Shown: piece by piece, positions 9,498-17,396 of the stretch | How positions within the stretch are numbered: the stretch's first letter is position 1 | How the letters are laid out: each line of letters begins with the position of its first letter | Assembly: GCA_020445765.1 (NCBI GenBank) | Contig: JAGRFY010000064.1 | Location: forward strand, 1-64,000 | Length of the DNA: 64,000 nt | Direction: 5' to 3' | From: Rhodocyclaceae bacterium | GTDB taxonomy: Bacteria > Pseudomonadota > Gammaproteobacteria > Burkholderiales > Rhodocyclaceae | Translations under genes and position numbers: made by a program | Notes under the pieces: generated by a model | Told to the model about the DNA's origin: nothing | Seen by the model: only the letters and a program-made list of their open reading frames with translations | Databases searched by the model: none

Positions 9498-9910
9498 TGA
9501 ATAATCTCCTTTGCTTTCCCATGGCCTACATTGCGATGTTATTGGGTGGCTGTGCCATCGCCGCGCAGCCGCAGAGCTCGGAGTATGCGCCTGCCACGAT
9601 TATCGCCGCATTGATAGCACGGTCTGATGTCGATTTGCGCGAACAGGCCGAATGCGATCCAAAAGGGGCTGAAGGATACGAGGCAGGAAAGCGCTGGACC
9701 TTGGGCGATGATATGGCGCACTACCTTGCGGAAATGAGTGGTGGGGAAAATTCCGTGACGGCCGAGTGCTGGCCGCCGGAAGACGGAGGTCGCACATGTA
9801 CAGTCACCTTCGGGCAGGACAAGGGTGAACTCGTTTGGTCTCGGGGATATCGGTTCCGGATGGTGGACGGCGCCGCTGTTGGCGATCTGATGTGCTTTAC
9901 GATTCCTTAG
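9497..9910 (+). CDS. Small lipoprotein, candidate immunity protein
   Basis: The ATG overlaps the upstream stop (TGATG), giving 137 residues translationally coupled to the amidase-like gene. The N-terminus is a lipoprotein signal: a hydrophobic run ending in the lipobox LGGC (MAYIAMLLGGCAIAAQ). The mature part is small, with three or more Cys (AECDPK, AECWPP, RTCTVTF) that could form disulfides in the periplasm. I recognise no family. Periplasmic or lipoprotein partners encoded directly behind peptidoglycan amidases are typical immunity proteins. That role is inferred from position, size and export only. Confidence 0.6.
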   Translation: MNNLLCFPMAYIAMLLGGCAIAAQPQSSEYAPATIIAALIARSDVDLREQAECDPKGAEGYEAGKRWTLGDDMAHYLAEMSGGENSVTAECWPPEDGGRTCTVTFGQDKGELVWSRGYRFRMVDGAAVGDLMCFTIP

Positions 9911-10335
9911 CGAATTCCGCCCGATCATTGCGATCAGGCGGAGTCGGTCGCGAATCGCGGCTTGCGTTCCTTCGTTCGCATTCTTCTGACCAGGACGCAG
10001 CCTGACCGAGCGCCAGTGTCGTATGGCGCCGCTGGAACTGGTTTTTTGACCATATGCGGGCCAAACTGGAAGGGGCCGGCGATTCGAAATGAATCATCGC
10101 GCTTCTGGTTTGTGGGCATGGCCAGACCAATGATTGAAGATCGATCCCGTGTCGGCGGTTGCGTTGTCCTATGCCGGCGATCCGCTGCGTCGCCGCCCAT
10201 GGGCTCGTATGCGTGCAAGTTCCGATCGCATCTCAGTCGCGGCTCTGTCGTCGTGGGCGGGGGATCTCTGGCTTTCCGCGGATACCGTTCGACTTTTCGC
10301 CTGAAGGGTCGTTGCGATTTGGCTGGCGTCACGGG
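9911..10335. other. Intergenic region without recognisable gene
   Basis: About 425 bp between the lipoprotein gene and the repair-gene remnants. The frames on either strand have random-looking composition. It starts with a possible terminator, as CGAATTCCGCCCGATCATTG and GATCAGGCGGAGTC can pair around the central GATCATTGCGATC. I see nothing else. Confidence 0.5.
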
Positions 10336-10540
10336 TCACGTGTGAAACCCCAACCCTAATCGATCGCTCCCCATCGTGAATACCCGCCCCGCCGACACCG
10401 GAAAGGCACGCCACTCCCGATCTCGGGGCAACTCCCCGAGCCCGGCAAAGGCACCGAAGGCCGGCAGCAGGCCGATGCGGTCGGCGAAGGCGAAACAGGG
10501 CAACCGCAGGCGGTCGCCGGCGGCGCGCAGCACGATACCG
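10336..10540 (-). pseudogene. Remnant: C-terminal tail of ligase-associated endonuclease PdeM
   Basis: In the frame offset from the exonuclease remnant, the peptide LRAAGDRLRLPCFAF, then GLLPAFGAFAGL and a GRVFTMG end match my recollection of the C-terminal strand set of the ligase-associated metallophosphoesterase PdeM (DRLRLPCFW..., LPAFG.FTG, GRVF). The N-terminal catalytic part with the metal ligands is absent. It begins at about 10540, exactly where homology to the exonuclease stops, so it reads as the far side of a deletion. It is not expected to be functional. Confidence 0.6.
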
Positions 10541-11207
10541 AGGCGAAGGCGTCGGCATAAGGCGCGAAGCGTTTCAGCCACGGGCTGCCCGCGGCCGAAG
10601 GCGGTGCCAGTACCAGGGCCCGCCGCAGCGCTGCGCGGTCGATGCCGTCATCGGCCGCGCGGGTCGGCGGCAAAGTCACGCCGCCAGCGCGATAGACCCG
10701 GTTCAGCGCCTCGACGGCGCCATGGCAGACCAGCGGGCCGGGGCCTTCGGCGAGGCCGGCGGCGGCGTTGTCGTGCCACCAGCGTCGGATCTCGTCGATC
10801 ACGGTGGCGCTGTCCGGCCAGCGATAGATCGGCAAGCCGAAGGTCGATTCGGTGACGAAGAGGTCGCAGCGCAGTGGCTTGAACGGCGCGTAGGTCGGGT
10901 CGGCCTGCAGCTTGTAGTCGCCGGAGAGCACCGTGCGGTGGCCGTCGATCTCGATCGAGACCTGGGCCGAACCCAGCACGTGGCCGGCCGGATGGAGCGA
11001 CAGGCGGGCGCGGCCGACGACCAGCGGCTCACCATAGTCGAGCGTCTGCAGCCGGATCTCGCCGAGGCGCACGCGCATCGCGCCGGCCGCGGCGGTCGCG
11101 CACAGGTAGCGCTCGTGGCCGGGGCGCGCGTGGTCGGCGTGGGCATGGGTGACCACCGCACGCTCGACCGGGCGCAGTTCGATCGGCAGGTGGTCGGAGC
11201 GGCGCAC
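10537..11207 (-). pseudogene. Remnant of ligase-associated DNA exonuclease (metallo-beta-lactamase fold)
   Basis: The metallo-beta-lactamase/beta-CASP signature is clear: RAVVTHAHADHARPG (metal motif), LHPAGHVLGSAQ, VLSGDYKLQADPT, FVTESTFGLPIYRWP and CHGAVEALNRVYR. These are hallmarks of the exonuclease encoded with ATP-dependent DNA ligase and Lhr-type helicase. Three faults are visible. The N-terminal 20 or so residues before the metal motif are missing or garbled. About 20 residues expected between NAAAG and the CHGAVE block (the LGKAQRL segment) are absent. Homology stops at FAPYADAFAS near 10540, where the frame runs into an out-of-frame pdeM-like tail. No ligase or helicase gene is nearby. 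Confidence 0.7.
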
Positions 11208-11275
11208 GCGGACTCATTCGGCGGCAAGCCGTCGACAGACCGCGGTCGCCGTCGGAGGTTCGCCGCTGTGGCCGT

Positions 11276-13537
11276 TCAGTCGCCGCCGGCCAGCGGCCAC
11301 GACAGGCGCACCCGGGTGCCTTTGCCGACGGCACTGGCGACCGAGATCTCGGCGCCCTGGGCAGCAAGGATGCGGCGCACGCTGGCCAGCCCGAGGCCGG
11401 CATGGTCGTCGCGGCTGCCCTGGAAGATCTCGAACAGCGTCGGCAGCGTCGCCTCGTCGATGCCTTCGCCATCGTCCTCGAGCACGATTTCGAGCCGTTG
11501 CTTTCTGCGATTCGACGACAGGGAGAGTCGCCCTCCCGGCGAAGTTGCATCGACGGCATTGGCAATCAGGTGGTGTAGCAGACGTTCGAACTGTTCCGAA
11601 TCCGCGATGATGCGGGTGTCGTCACGGGCAAGCCCGGACGGGTCGATCGTCAAGTCGCGGCGGTCGGCGACGGCGGTCCAGGCGGCGAGTGCCCGGTCGA
11701 TCACTTCGGCGGCATCGATCGGCTCCGGCGTCGGTGCCTCCGCGGGTGCCCGCCGGGCGAGCGGCGCCAATCGCTCGGCGATCCTGCCGAGCTCGGCGGC
11801 GAGCCGGGTGAGATGCTTGCGGGGCCCTTCCGGCAGCGTCTCGTCGCGCAGCAGGGCCTGGGCCATCAGGACGAGTCCGCCGAGCGGCCGCGCCAGCCGC
11901 TCGCTGGCGGCGGCTGCCAGTTCGGCGACCAGGGTGGGCGGGACCGCGACCGGCGGCGCCGACTCGTCCCGGCTCCCTGCTTCGGTCAGGATCACGGCGA
12001 AACGGAAGGGACCGTCAATACGCGCCGACAGCGGCCGGAGTCGTGCTTCGAGGGTGCCGGCCGGTCGCCGGATCAGGTGGCGGGCGGCCTCGCCGGCGTC
12101 GATACTGGCTTCGATCGGCGGCAACAGTGCCGGCAGCCAGCTCTCGCGCAGTCGTTCGGGCGCAATGCCGAGCAGTTCGGCCGCGCGTGGCGTGGCGTGG
12201 GCGACCTGACCCTGGCTGTCGGCGAGGACGATGCCGCAGGGCAGTGCCGCGAGCGCTTCCTCGAGCGCCGCGGTGCGCGTCTGCCCCTGGCGCGATGCCA
12301 GCGCCTGCTGCTCAGAGGTGCGGCGCTCGTAGGCCTCCTTGTTCTCTCGCGCCTCCTGGAGTCGCTCGGCGAGCCGGTTGATGCTGCTGGCGATTGGTGC
12401 CAGGGCGCTGCCGCGCGGAATGTCGACGCGCTGCTCGAAATGACCTTCGGCGATTTCCGCGGCATGTAGCTGCAACTGTTGCCACGGTCGCAACAAGCGG
12501 CGGGCGAACACGGCACCGAGCAGGGTCATCACCAGCAGCAGCAATGCGAGGGCGGCGGCCCACAGGGTCGGTACCGCATCCTCTGCGCGCAGATCGGAGG
12601 TCGGTGTCGATAAGGCGAGGCTCCAGCGTAGCGGTGACGCGGCGCTGGAGACCAGTGCCAGCCGGGCATCTACGCCGGCGAACAACACCGTGCGCATGCC
12701 CTCGGTGACGTGGCCGTCGTCGCCACGCATGGCCCGGTCGGCCAGCGGCCGAGGCAGGCTGTCGCCCATCTGGATCGCCGGCAGCAATTGCGCTTTCTCG
12801 CCGGCACCTCGCCGGTCCTGCCAACGCAGGATTCGGCCGGAATGGTCGAGCAGATGCCAGCGTGCCGAGTGCAGCGACGGCGGTGCCGGCAAGCGCTCGG
12901 TCAGCGCCGACTGCGGCAGTTCGAGGAGCAGGGCGGCGCGCGCACGGTGATCATCGCCGCGCACCGCGGCACCGAGGTGCAGGCGGGCAACGGCAACGGC
13001 GTCGTCGGCCAAGGGTGAGACGTAGACCTGGCCCGGCGTGGCGCCGAGTATCACCCGCAGCCCTTCCTGTTCGTCGGTGGCGACGGTGGTGGCAACGAAG
13101 CCGCCGATGTGGGTGGCGCCGCGGTCTGCCTGCAGCAACACCTGACCGTCATGGTCCACCAGCCGCAGCCGCTGCCAGTGGGGCTGGCCGCGCAGCAGAT
13201 CGCCCAGCTCCTCGGCGACGCGGTCGGCGAGCGCCGCGCGGTTCTTGTCGGTGGACGCCAACAATGCCCGCATGCCGCTGCCTTCGGCGGCAGCGCGCAG
13301 GGCGCGGGCGTGATGTTCGAGTTCCCGTCCGAGCACGGTCGCCGCGACATGGACATGGGCGGCCGCCTGGCCTGTCGCGGCTTCATGCGCCGCGCTGCGG
13401 AGCACGCGGATGCCGATGGCGCCGGCGATCAGGGGGGGCAGCAGGGCGATCAGGACGAAGCCGGTGAGCAGCCGTGCATCGACGGTTCGCGGCAGTCCCG
13501 ACGCGCGGGATGTTTGCTTGGACATGTGGCCGGTCAT
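11276..13537 (-). CDS. Membrane sensor-histidine-kinase-like protein lacking the phosphoacceptor His
   Basis: 753 residues. Membrane helix at about 23-45, a large periplasmic region at 46-322, second membrane helix at about 325-346, HAMP at 347-400, coiled coil, PAS-like domain at about 420-520, then a DHp-like region and a HATPase_c domain. The ATPase boxes are intact: N-box HHLIANAVDATS, G1 DDGEGID, G2 GLGLASV. The position where HisKA proteins carry His-Glu-Leu reads AASERLARPLGG (about 544-554), with no His in the helix. It may be a modulatory or degenerate kinase, or use an unusual residue. No response regulator is adjacent. It is preceded by the palindrome at 13617. Confidence 0.82.
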   Translation of the reverse strand: MTGHMSKQTSRASGLPRTVDARLLTGFVLIALLPPLIAGAIGIRVLRSAAHEAATGQAAAHVHVAATVLGRELEHHARALRAAAEGSGMRALLASTDKNRAALADRVAEELGDLLRGQPHWQRLRLVDHDGQVLLQADRGATHIGGFVATTVATDEQEGLRVILGATPGQVYVSPLADDAVAVARLHLGAAVRGDDHRARAALLLELPQSALTERLPAPPSLHSARWHLLDHSGRILRWQDRRGAGEKAQLLPAIQMGDSLPRPLADRAMRGDDGHVTEGMRTVLFAGVDARLALVSSAASPLRWSLALSTPTSDLRAEDAVPTLWAAALALLLLVMTLLGAVFARRLLRPWQQLQLHAAEIAEGHFEQRVDIPRGSALAPIASSINRLAERLQEARENKEAYERRTSEQQALASRQGQTRTAALEEALAALPCGIVLADSQGQVAHATPRAAELLGIAPERLRESWLPALLPPIEASIDAGEAARHLIRRPAGTLEARLRPLSARIDGPFRFAVILTEAGSRDESAPPVAVPPTLVAELAAAASERLARPLGGLVLMAQALLRDETLPEGPRKHLTRLAAELGRIAERLAPLARRAPAEAPTPEPIDAAEVIDRALAAWTAVADRRDLTIDPSGLARDDTRIIADSEQFERLLHHLIANAVDATSPGGRLSLSSNRRKQRLEIVLEDDGEGIDEATLPTLFEIFQGSRDDHAGLGLASVRRILAAQGAEISVASAVGKGTRVRLSWPLAGGD

Positions 13538-13616
13538 TTGTCATGAAATGCGGGCCGTATTGTTGCCCAATGCGCGATCGTCGAACAGCGCGGCGGTGTT
13601 GTCGATGTTGCACAAA

Positions 13617-13652
13617 CACCGAGGGGCTGCACGATCGTGCAGCCCCTCGGTG
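13617..13652. terminator. Perfect 36-bp palindrome between two minus-strand genes
   Basis: Two 18-base arms (left arm CACCGAGGGGCTGCACGA) pair perfectly. It lies 35 bp after the stop of the secreted-protein gene and 79 bp before the kinase gene. On the minus strand it is followed by only TTTG, so it fits an intrinsic terminator with a weak U-tract. An operator role is possible because both arms are complete to the centre. Confidence 0.65.
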
Positions 13653-13687
13653 CGTCGCTGGTCGGCCAAATCCGGCGCTGGCCTGCC

Positions 13688-14713
13688 TCAGTTGACAGGC
13701 GAGACGGCGGTGACACCACCGCCATCGACGAAGGTGGCGGTGATGCTGGCCGGGCAGCCGAGGCCGCTCGGATCATCCACCGTGCCACGGAAGCGGAAGG
13801 TGCCGAATCGGGTCGGCTGGCCGGTGACCTCGTCGATCACGGTCTCGACATCGACGTCACCCAGGGGCGCGCCGTTGGCGGTGTCGCTGAAGACCACCAG
13901 ACCCGCGGACGGATCGTGGGTGGCGCCGCGTACCTCGAAGTCGAGTTCTCCGTCCTGGTCGACGCATTGCGCACGCTGGATGCTCACTTCCGCACCCTGG
14001 TTGAGCAGGGCCGTACCGGTGGTGCCGACGTCGATCGACAAGGTGTGGTAATGGAAGGCGCTGTCTTCGCCGTAATAGCCTTCCACGGCGGACGGCAGCG
14101 GTCCGCTGACCAGGCTGAGGTCGATGCCGAAGCCGAAATCGTCGGTGACCGGTACCGCAGGCATGCGCGGATCATCGAGGCGCAGCAGCGGGCGACCGAG
14201 ATTGGTCAGCGAATCGCCCGGGGCGTCGCAGGTCGAGACCGAGCAATTGACGCCGGTGATGCCGCCGAGAATGACGTTCTCGGCCGGCTCGGCGAACATC
14301 GAGTCGGCGGTGATCGACAGCAGCGCGCCGGTGACGTCGTCGAGCACCGCGGTGCCGGTGATGATGGCGGTGCCGCCGATGAAGCCGAGCTGGCTGCGGC
14401 CGGGCAACTGAGCTGGCAGCACGTCGTCGCCGTCGACCCGGAAGCGCCGCATCAGCACCAGCGGCTTGGTGTTGGGGCGCCCGACGGTGGCGCCGACCTC
14501 TGCTGCCAGCGCGTTGATGTCTGCCGTCGGCGTTGCGATCGGCGTCGATCGCGGCACATTCACCTCGATGCCCATGACGAAGACCGAATCGGTCGACGGC
14601 ACGATGTTCTCGATGGTGCCTTCCAGTTCGACCGGCACTTCGAGGGCCAAGGCCGGCTGGGCCAGGACAACGCCGGAAATTGCACAGGCGATTGCAGTGA
14701 GGCGAGCGATCAT
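13688..14713 (-). CDS. Secreted protein of unknown function
   Basis: The ATG at 14713 has a clear AAGGAG nine bases upstream, giving 341 residues. The frame stays open further upstream, but that is structured non-coding DNA. The N-terminus is a Sec signal peptide (MIARLTAIACAISGVVL, cleavage after QPALA). The mature protein is rich in Gly, Thr, Asp and Val and predicted to be all-beta, with repeated small domains (ELEGTIENI, GTAIITGTAVLDD, GTFRFRGTVDD). Two Cys pairs could form disulfides (NCSVSTCDAP, AQCVD / GLGCPAS). No C-terminal sorting signal or membrane anchor is seen. The likely location is periplasmic or extracellular. No family recognised. Confidence 0.75.
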   Translation of the reverse strand: MIARLTAIACAISGVVLAQPALALEVPVELEGTIENIVPSTDSVFVMGIEVNVPRSTPIATPTADINALAAEVGATVGRPNTKPLVLMRRFRVDGDDVLPAQLPGRSQLGFIGGTAIITGTAVLDDVTGALLSITADSMFAEPAENVILGGITGVNCSVSTCDAPGDSLTNLGRPLLRLDDPRMPAVPVTDDFGFGIDLSLVSGPLPSAVEGYYGEDSAFHYHTLSIDVGTTGTALLNQGAEVSIQRAQCVDQDGELDFEVRGATHDPSAGLVVFSDTANGAPLGDVDVETVIDEVTGQPTRFGTFRFRGTVDDPSGLGCPASITATFVDGGGVTAVSPVN

Positions 14714-15130
14714 TTTTGTTTCTCCTTGTTTCGAATGTCGTGAGCGGGTGCCCGGTCCCACCGGTTCCTCGCGGGCACGGTCGGGGCCTTCGGTCGGGGT
14801 GCGGTCTCGGTTCCCCGGCGAGCACAGCCCCTTTCGCACGGCGCGTGCCATCCGGCCCGGGCATCGGCGCCCACTACAATCTGTAACAAGTCCGCTTGCT
14901 ATGACATCAGGATCGTCTGCCGCCGCAATGCCGCGTGGTTGAGCCATCGCCGGCAATATCCACGGCCGCCGCCTGTCGCCCGGAAAAGGCGAATGGCATG
15001 GAAAAAGATTGTGGGCCATTTGGCCCGAAGCCTGGGGGATGCCACCCGAAAGGCCGGGAAATTCCCGGGGGACGTCACCCAGGCTTGGGGGAAAACCGGG
15101 GTGTGGGGAAATTTTCCACAAAGATGGGGG
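14714..15130. other. Gene-free, hairpin-rich intergenic region
   Basis: 417 bp without a credible gene between two minus-strand genes. The 14760-14870 part is GC-rich with short repeats of GGTCGGGG. The 15001-15120 part is unusually structured (separate entry). The promoter and leader of the secreted-protein gene probably lie at 14714-14900. Confidence 0.6.
15010..15120. repeat. Nested inverted repeats (REP-like)
   Basis: AAGCCTGGG at 15028-15036 pairs with CCCAGGCTT at 15078-15086. Inside this, CCGGGAA (15052-15058) pairs with TTCCCGG (15060-15066) around a single base. GGGCCATTTGGCCC (15013-15026) is a palindrome, and TGTGG...CCACA at about 15102-15120 is a further hairpin. G-runs of four or five recur between them. 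It could be a REP-type element, a mRNA stability element for the upstream htpX-like operon, or a protein-binding region. Confidence 0.6.
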
Positions 15131-15997
15131 TCAAGTCGGATGCCATGGGGACGACATCGCGAGTGCCTGCAGGCGGCGAATGCGGCGGTGGGTTTCGGGG
15201 TGGCTGCGCAGCCACCGGGGCTGGCGATCGTAGGTGCCCGGCAACAGCCGTGCGAACCAGGGGCGACTCGCGTGTTCGATGCGCGCCAGCGCCTGCGCCA
15301 GCCCTCGCGGGTCGCCGGTCAGCGAGGCCGCGGTGGCGTCGGCGTCGAACTCGCGCACGCGCGACAGGCCGAGCTGTGCAAGCAGCGCGATCTGCGGCGA
15401 AAACATCAGCAGTGCCACCGCCAGCCAGTCGATCTGCCAGCCGCCGACGCCGAACAGGCTCGGCAGCGCCAGCAACAGCAGCAACTGGCCGGCCACCGAA
15501 AAGACGGTCGTGATCCGCCCGACGTGGGCAGCCAGGTTCATCACCCGAAGGTCGTCATGGGCGATGTGCGCGATCTCGTGGGCAAGCACGCCGGCGAGTT
15601 CGCGACGGTCCAGTTGCTGCAGCATGCCGTCGGTGACCGCGATCGCCGATCCGTCGCGCTGGCCGACCGCAAACGCGTTGATTGCAGCGCTCGGAACGTA
15701 GTAGGGACGCGGTGTCGACGGCAGCCCCGCCCGTTCTGCCAGCGTGGCGAGGCTGTGCCATAGATACGGGGCTTCCGCCGTCGACAGCGGGCGCGCGCCG
15801 ACCAGTCGCAGCGTCCACTGGGCGCTTGCGGCAGGTTCCGCAACGACGGCCGCGCTGGCCACGCCGAGGGTCAGCCACAGCCCGAGGTCACCGAGCAGCA
15901 GGTGGCCTGCCAGTGCGCTGATCGCCAGCATCGCGATGATCAGCAGCGCGCTTTGCAGGCGATTGCTCCAGCGATGCACGGTGCCGGCATGGTCCAT
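15131..15997 (-). CDS. M48-family membrane zinc protease (HtpX-like)
   Basis: 288 residues. Two N-terminal membrane helices, then the zincin motif HEIAH (GVLAHEIAHIAHDDL) and the third zinc ligand in REFDADATAA, with two further hydrophobic segments between. This is the layout of M48B proteases of the HtpX type, which degrade misfolded inner-membrane proteins with the active site facing the cytoplasm. It is the last gene of the cbpA-cbpM-protease unit (6-bp gap to cbpM) and so probably under the same sigma-32 promoter, which suits a membrane quality-control role. It is not necessarily the htpX ortholog. Confidence 0.88.
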   Translation of the reverse strand: MDHAGTVHRWSNRLQSALLIIAMLAISALAGHLLLGDLGLWLTLGVASAAVVAEPAASAQWTLRLVGARPLSTAEAPYLWHSLATLAERAGLPSTPRPYYVPSAAINAFAVGQRDGSAIAVTDGMLQQLDRRELAGVLAHEIAHIAHDDLRVMNLAAHVGRITTVFSVAGQLLLLLALPSLFGVGGWQIDWLAVALLMFSPQIALLAQLGLSRVREFDADATAASLTGDPRGLAQALARIEHASRPWFARLLPGTYDRQPRWLRSHPETHRRIRRLQALAMSSPWHPT

Positions 15998-16003
15998 CGT
16001 CGA

Positions 16004-16315
16004 TCACTCCAGACCATGGCTGCGCAGGCGTCCGCGCAGCCTGTCCAGTTCGTCGAGCAGGTCGGCCATCAGTGCGGCCAGTTCGGGCACCGCATCGAAG
16101 TCGCGCTCGATTGCAGCCATGCGCCGGGCGCGGCGCAGGGCGGCCGCCGAAAACCGCACCTGGCCACTGCCGTGCGGCGCCGCCGGCAGCATGCCCTCGG
16201 TCAGTCTCAGTCGTACCCAGTCGCCGTCGCGGGCGCAGATGCCGGCCAACTGCTCGATCGTGAACAGGGTTTCGCCGCCGGCTTCTTCGGGTGAGTGGCG
16301 ATCGCGTTCAGTCAT
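16004..16315 (-). CDS. cbpM: CbpM-type chaperone-modulator protein
   Basis: The ATG at 16315 overlaps the stop of the DnaJ-like gene by 8 bp, giving 103 residues. A MerR-like helix-turn-helix start ([21 protein letters not shown]) is followed by a C-terminal coiled coil ([17 protein letters not shown]), the CbpM layout. CbpM binds the J-domain of CbpA and inhibits its co-chaperone activity. Position directly behind cbpA supports the call. The upstream in-frame extension to 16375 was rejected because it would lie deep inside cbpA. Confidence 0.85.
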   Translation of the reverse strand: MTERDRHSPEEAGGETLFTIEQLAGICARDGDWVRLRLTEGMLPAAPHGSGQVRFSAAALRRARRMAAIERDFDAVPELAALMADLLDELDRLRGRLRSHGLE

Positions 16316-17261
16316 GGTCGACACTCCTGCGTGGATCGAAGTCGAACTCCTCGGCCATGCGCTGGTAAAACGCACGCGCCTTGTCGTCGTCCGCAGGCGG
16401 CAGCACCACCTTCAGATCGAGCAGCAGGTCCCCGGGCGTGGCGGCGGGCAGGCCATGCCCGCGCACGCGAAGCTGCCGGCCACTCTGGGCGCCTGCGGGA
16501 ATGCGCACCCGCAGCCTGCCGTCCGGGGCGTCCACGTCGACCACCGCGCCGAGTGCGGCCTCCCACGGTGCCACCGGCAGCTTCATATGCACGTCGCGGC
16601 CCTCGGCACGGAAGCGCGGATGGGGCCGGAAATGCACTTCGAGCAACAGGTCGCCGGCGCCGCCCGAACCGTATCCCGGGTGGCCCTGGCCAGCCAGACG
16701 GATGATCTGGCCTTCGCGCACGCCCTTCGGGATGCGGACGTCGAGCGTTCGCGTTTCGAGGTGTACCCGCCCTTCGGCGTCGATGCGCGGCGAGCGCAGG
16801 CTGATCTGGCGGTTGGCGCCCCGGTAGGCGTCCTCCAGGTCGAGCTGTACCCGCGCCATGTGGTCCTCGCCGCGGCCATCGAACTGGTGGTGCTGCGGCC
16901 GGGTGGGGCCGCCATGTCCCATGCGCCCGAACAGTTCGGCGAAGAAATCGCTGAACTCTCCGGCATCGCGCGCATGGAATTGGCGACCGGACCATTCGAA
17001 GCCGTCGTCCCAGCCCGGTGGTGGCGCGAAATCCTGCCCCGATGCGTAGCCCTGCCCGAGTTGGTCGTAGGCCGCGCGCTTCTCGGCATCGCCGAGCACC
17101 GCATAGGCCTCGTTCACTTCCTTCATGCGTTCGTCGGCGTCCGGCGCCTTCGAGACGTCGGGGTGGAACTTGCGCGCAAGCTTGCGGAAGGCCTTGCGGA
17201 TCTCGTCGGCGGTGGCGTTCCGTTCCACCCCGAGCGTCTGGTAGTAGTCCCTGAATTCCAA
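16308..17261 (-). CDS. cbpA: DnaJ-type co-chaperone CbpA
   Basis: 317 residues. N-terminal J-domain with HPD ([15 protein letters not shown]), then a G/F-like region with Phe-rich sequence ([19 protein letters not shown]), then two beta-sandwich substrate-binding domains ([29 protein letters not shown]). There is no zinc-finger domain, which distinguishes CbpA from DnaJ. It stimulates DnaK and helps handle misfolded protein. It is the first gene of a minus-strand unit with cbpM and an HtpX-like protease and is preceded by a sigma-32-type promoter. Confidence 0.93.
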   Translation of the reverse strand: MEFRDYYQTLGVERNATADEIRKAFRKLARKFHPDVSKAPDADERMKEVNEAYAVLGDAEKRAAYDQLGQGYASGQDFAPPPGWDDGFEWSGRQFHARDAGEFSDFFAELFGRMGHGGPTRPQHHQFDGRGEDHMARVQLDLEDAYRGANRQISLRSPRIDAEGRVHLETRTLDVRIPKGVREGQIIRLAGQGHPGYGSGGAGDLLLEVHFRPHPRFRAEGRDVHMKLPVAPWEAALGAVVDVDAPDGRLRVRIPAGAQSGRQLRVRGHGLPAATPGDLLLDLKVVLPPADDDKARAFYQRMAEEFDFDPRRSVDHD

Positions 17262-17306
17262 GGTCGTCTCTCCCGGCTAAGGTGGTTGATCTATCGGTCA
17301 CTTCTA

Positions 17307-17335
17307 ATATGGGTCGCCACCGGCCCGCTCTCAAG
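17307..17335 (-). promoter_or_regulatory. Sigma-32-type heat-shock promoter for cbpA-cbpM-protease
   Basis: On the minus strand, CTTGAGA (17335-17329) is followed after 14 bases by ACCCATAT (17314-17307). This differs from the sigma-32 consensus CTTGAAA-N13-15-CCCCATAT at one base in each box. It lies 46 bp upstream of the cbpA start. Confidence 0.85.
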
Positions 17336-17337
17336 GC

Positions 17338-17366
17338 CTTGAAAGCCGACGACGGCCACCCCATAT
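17338..17366 (+). promoter_or_regulatory. Sigma-32-type heat-shock promoter for the hsp20 genes
   Basis: CTTGAAA (17338-17344), 14 bases, then CCCCATAT (17359-17366): a perfect match to the sigma-32 consensus. The first hsp20 gene starts 31 bp downstream with GGAGGG as ribosome-binding site. Its -35 box sits 2 bp from the -35 box of the opposite promoter. Confidence 0.92.
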
Positions 17367-17396
17367 CGGCGACATGGACTAACCGGAGGGAACAAC

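Noticed and set aside
9962-10345. A 127-residue plus-strand frame in the island
   Set aside because: No ribosome-binding site and no protein-like pattern. I treat the area as intergenic.
13688-15121. A longer N-terminus for the secreted protein (477 residues)
   Set aside because: The signal peptide and AAGGAG support the ATG at 14713. The extra part covers the hairpin-rich intergenic DNA.
15744-17342. A 532-residue plus-strand frame antisense to cbpA and htpX-like genes
   Set aside because: The minus strand carries convincing J-domain and HEIAH motifs; this frame has none.
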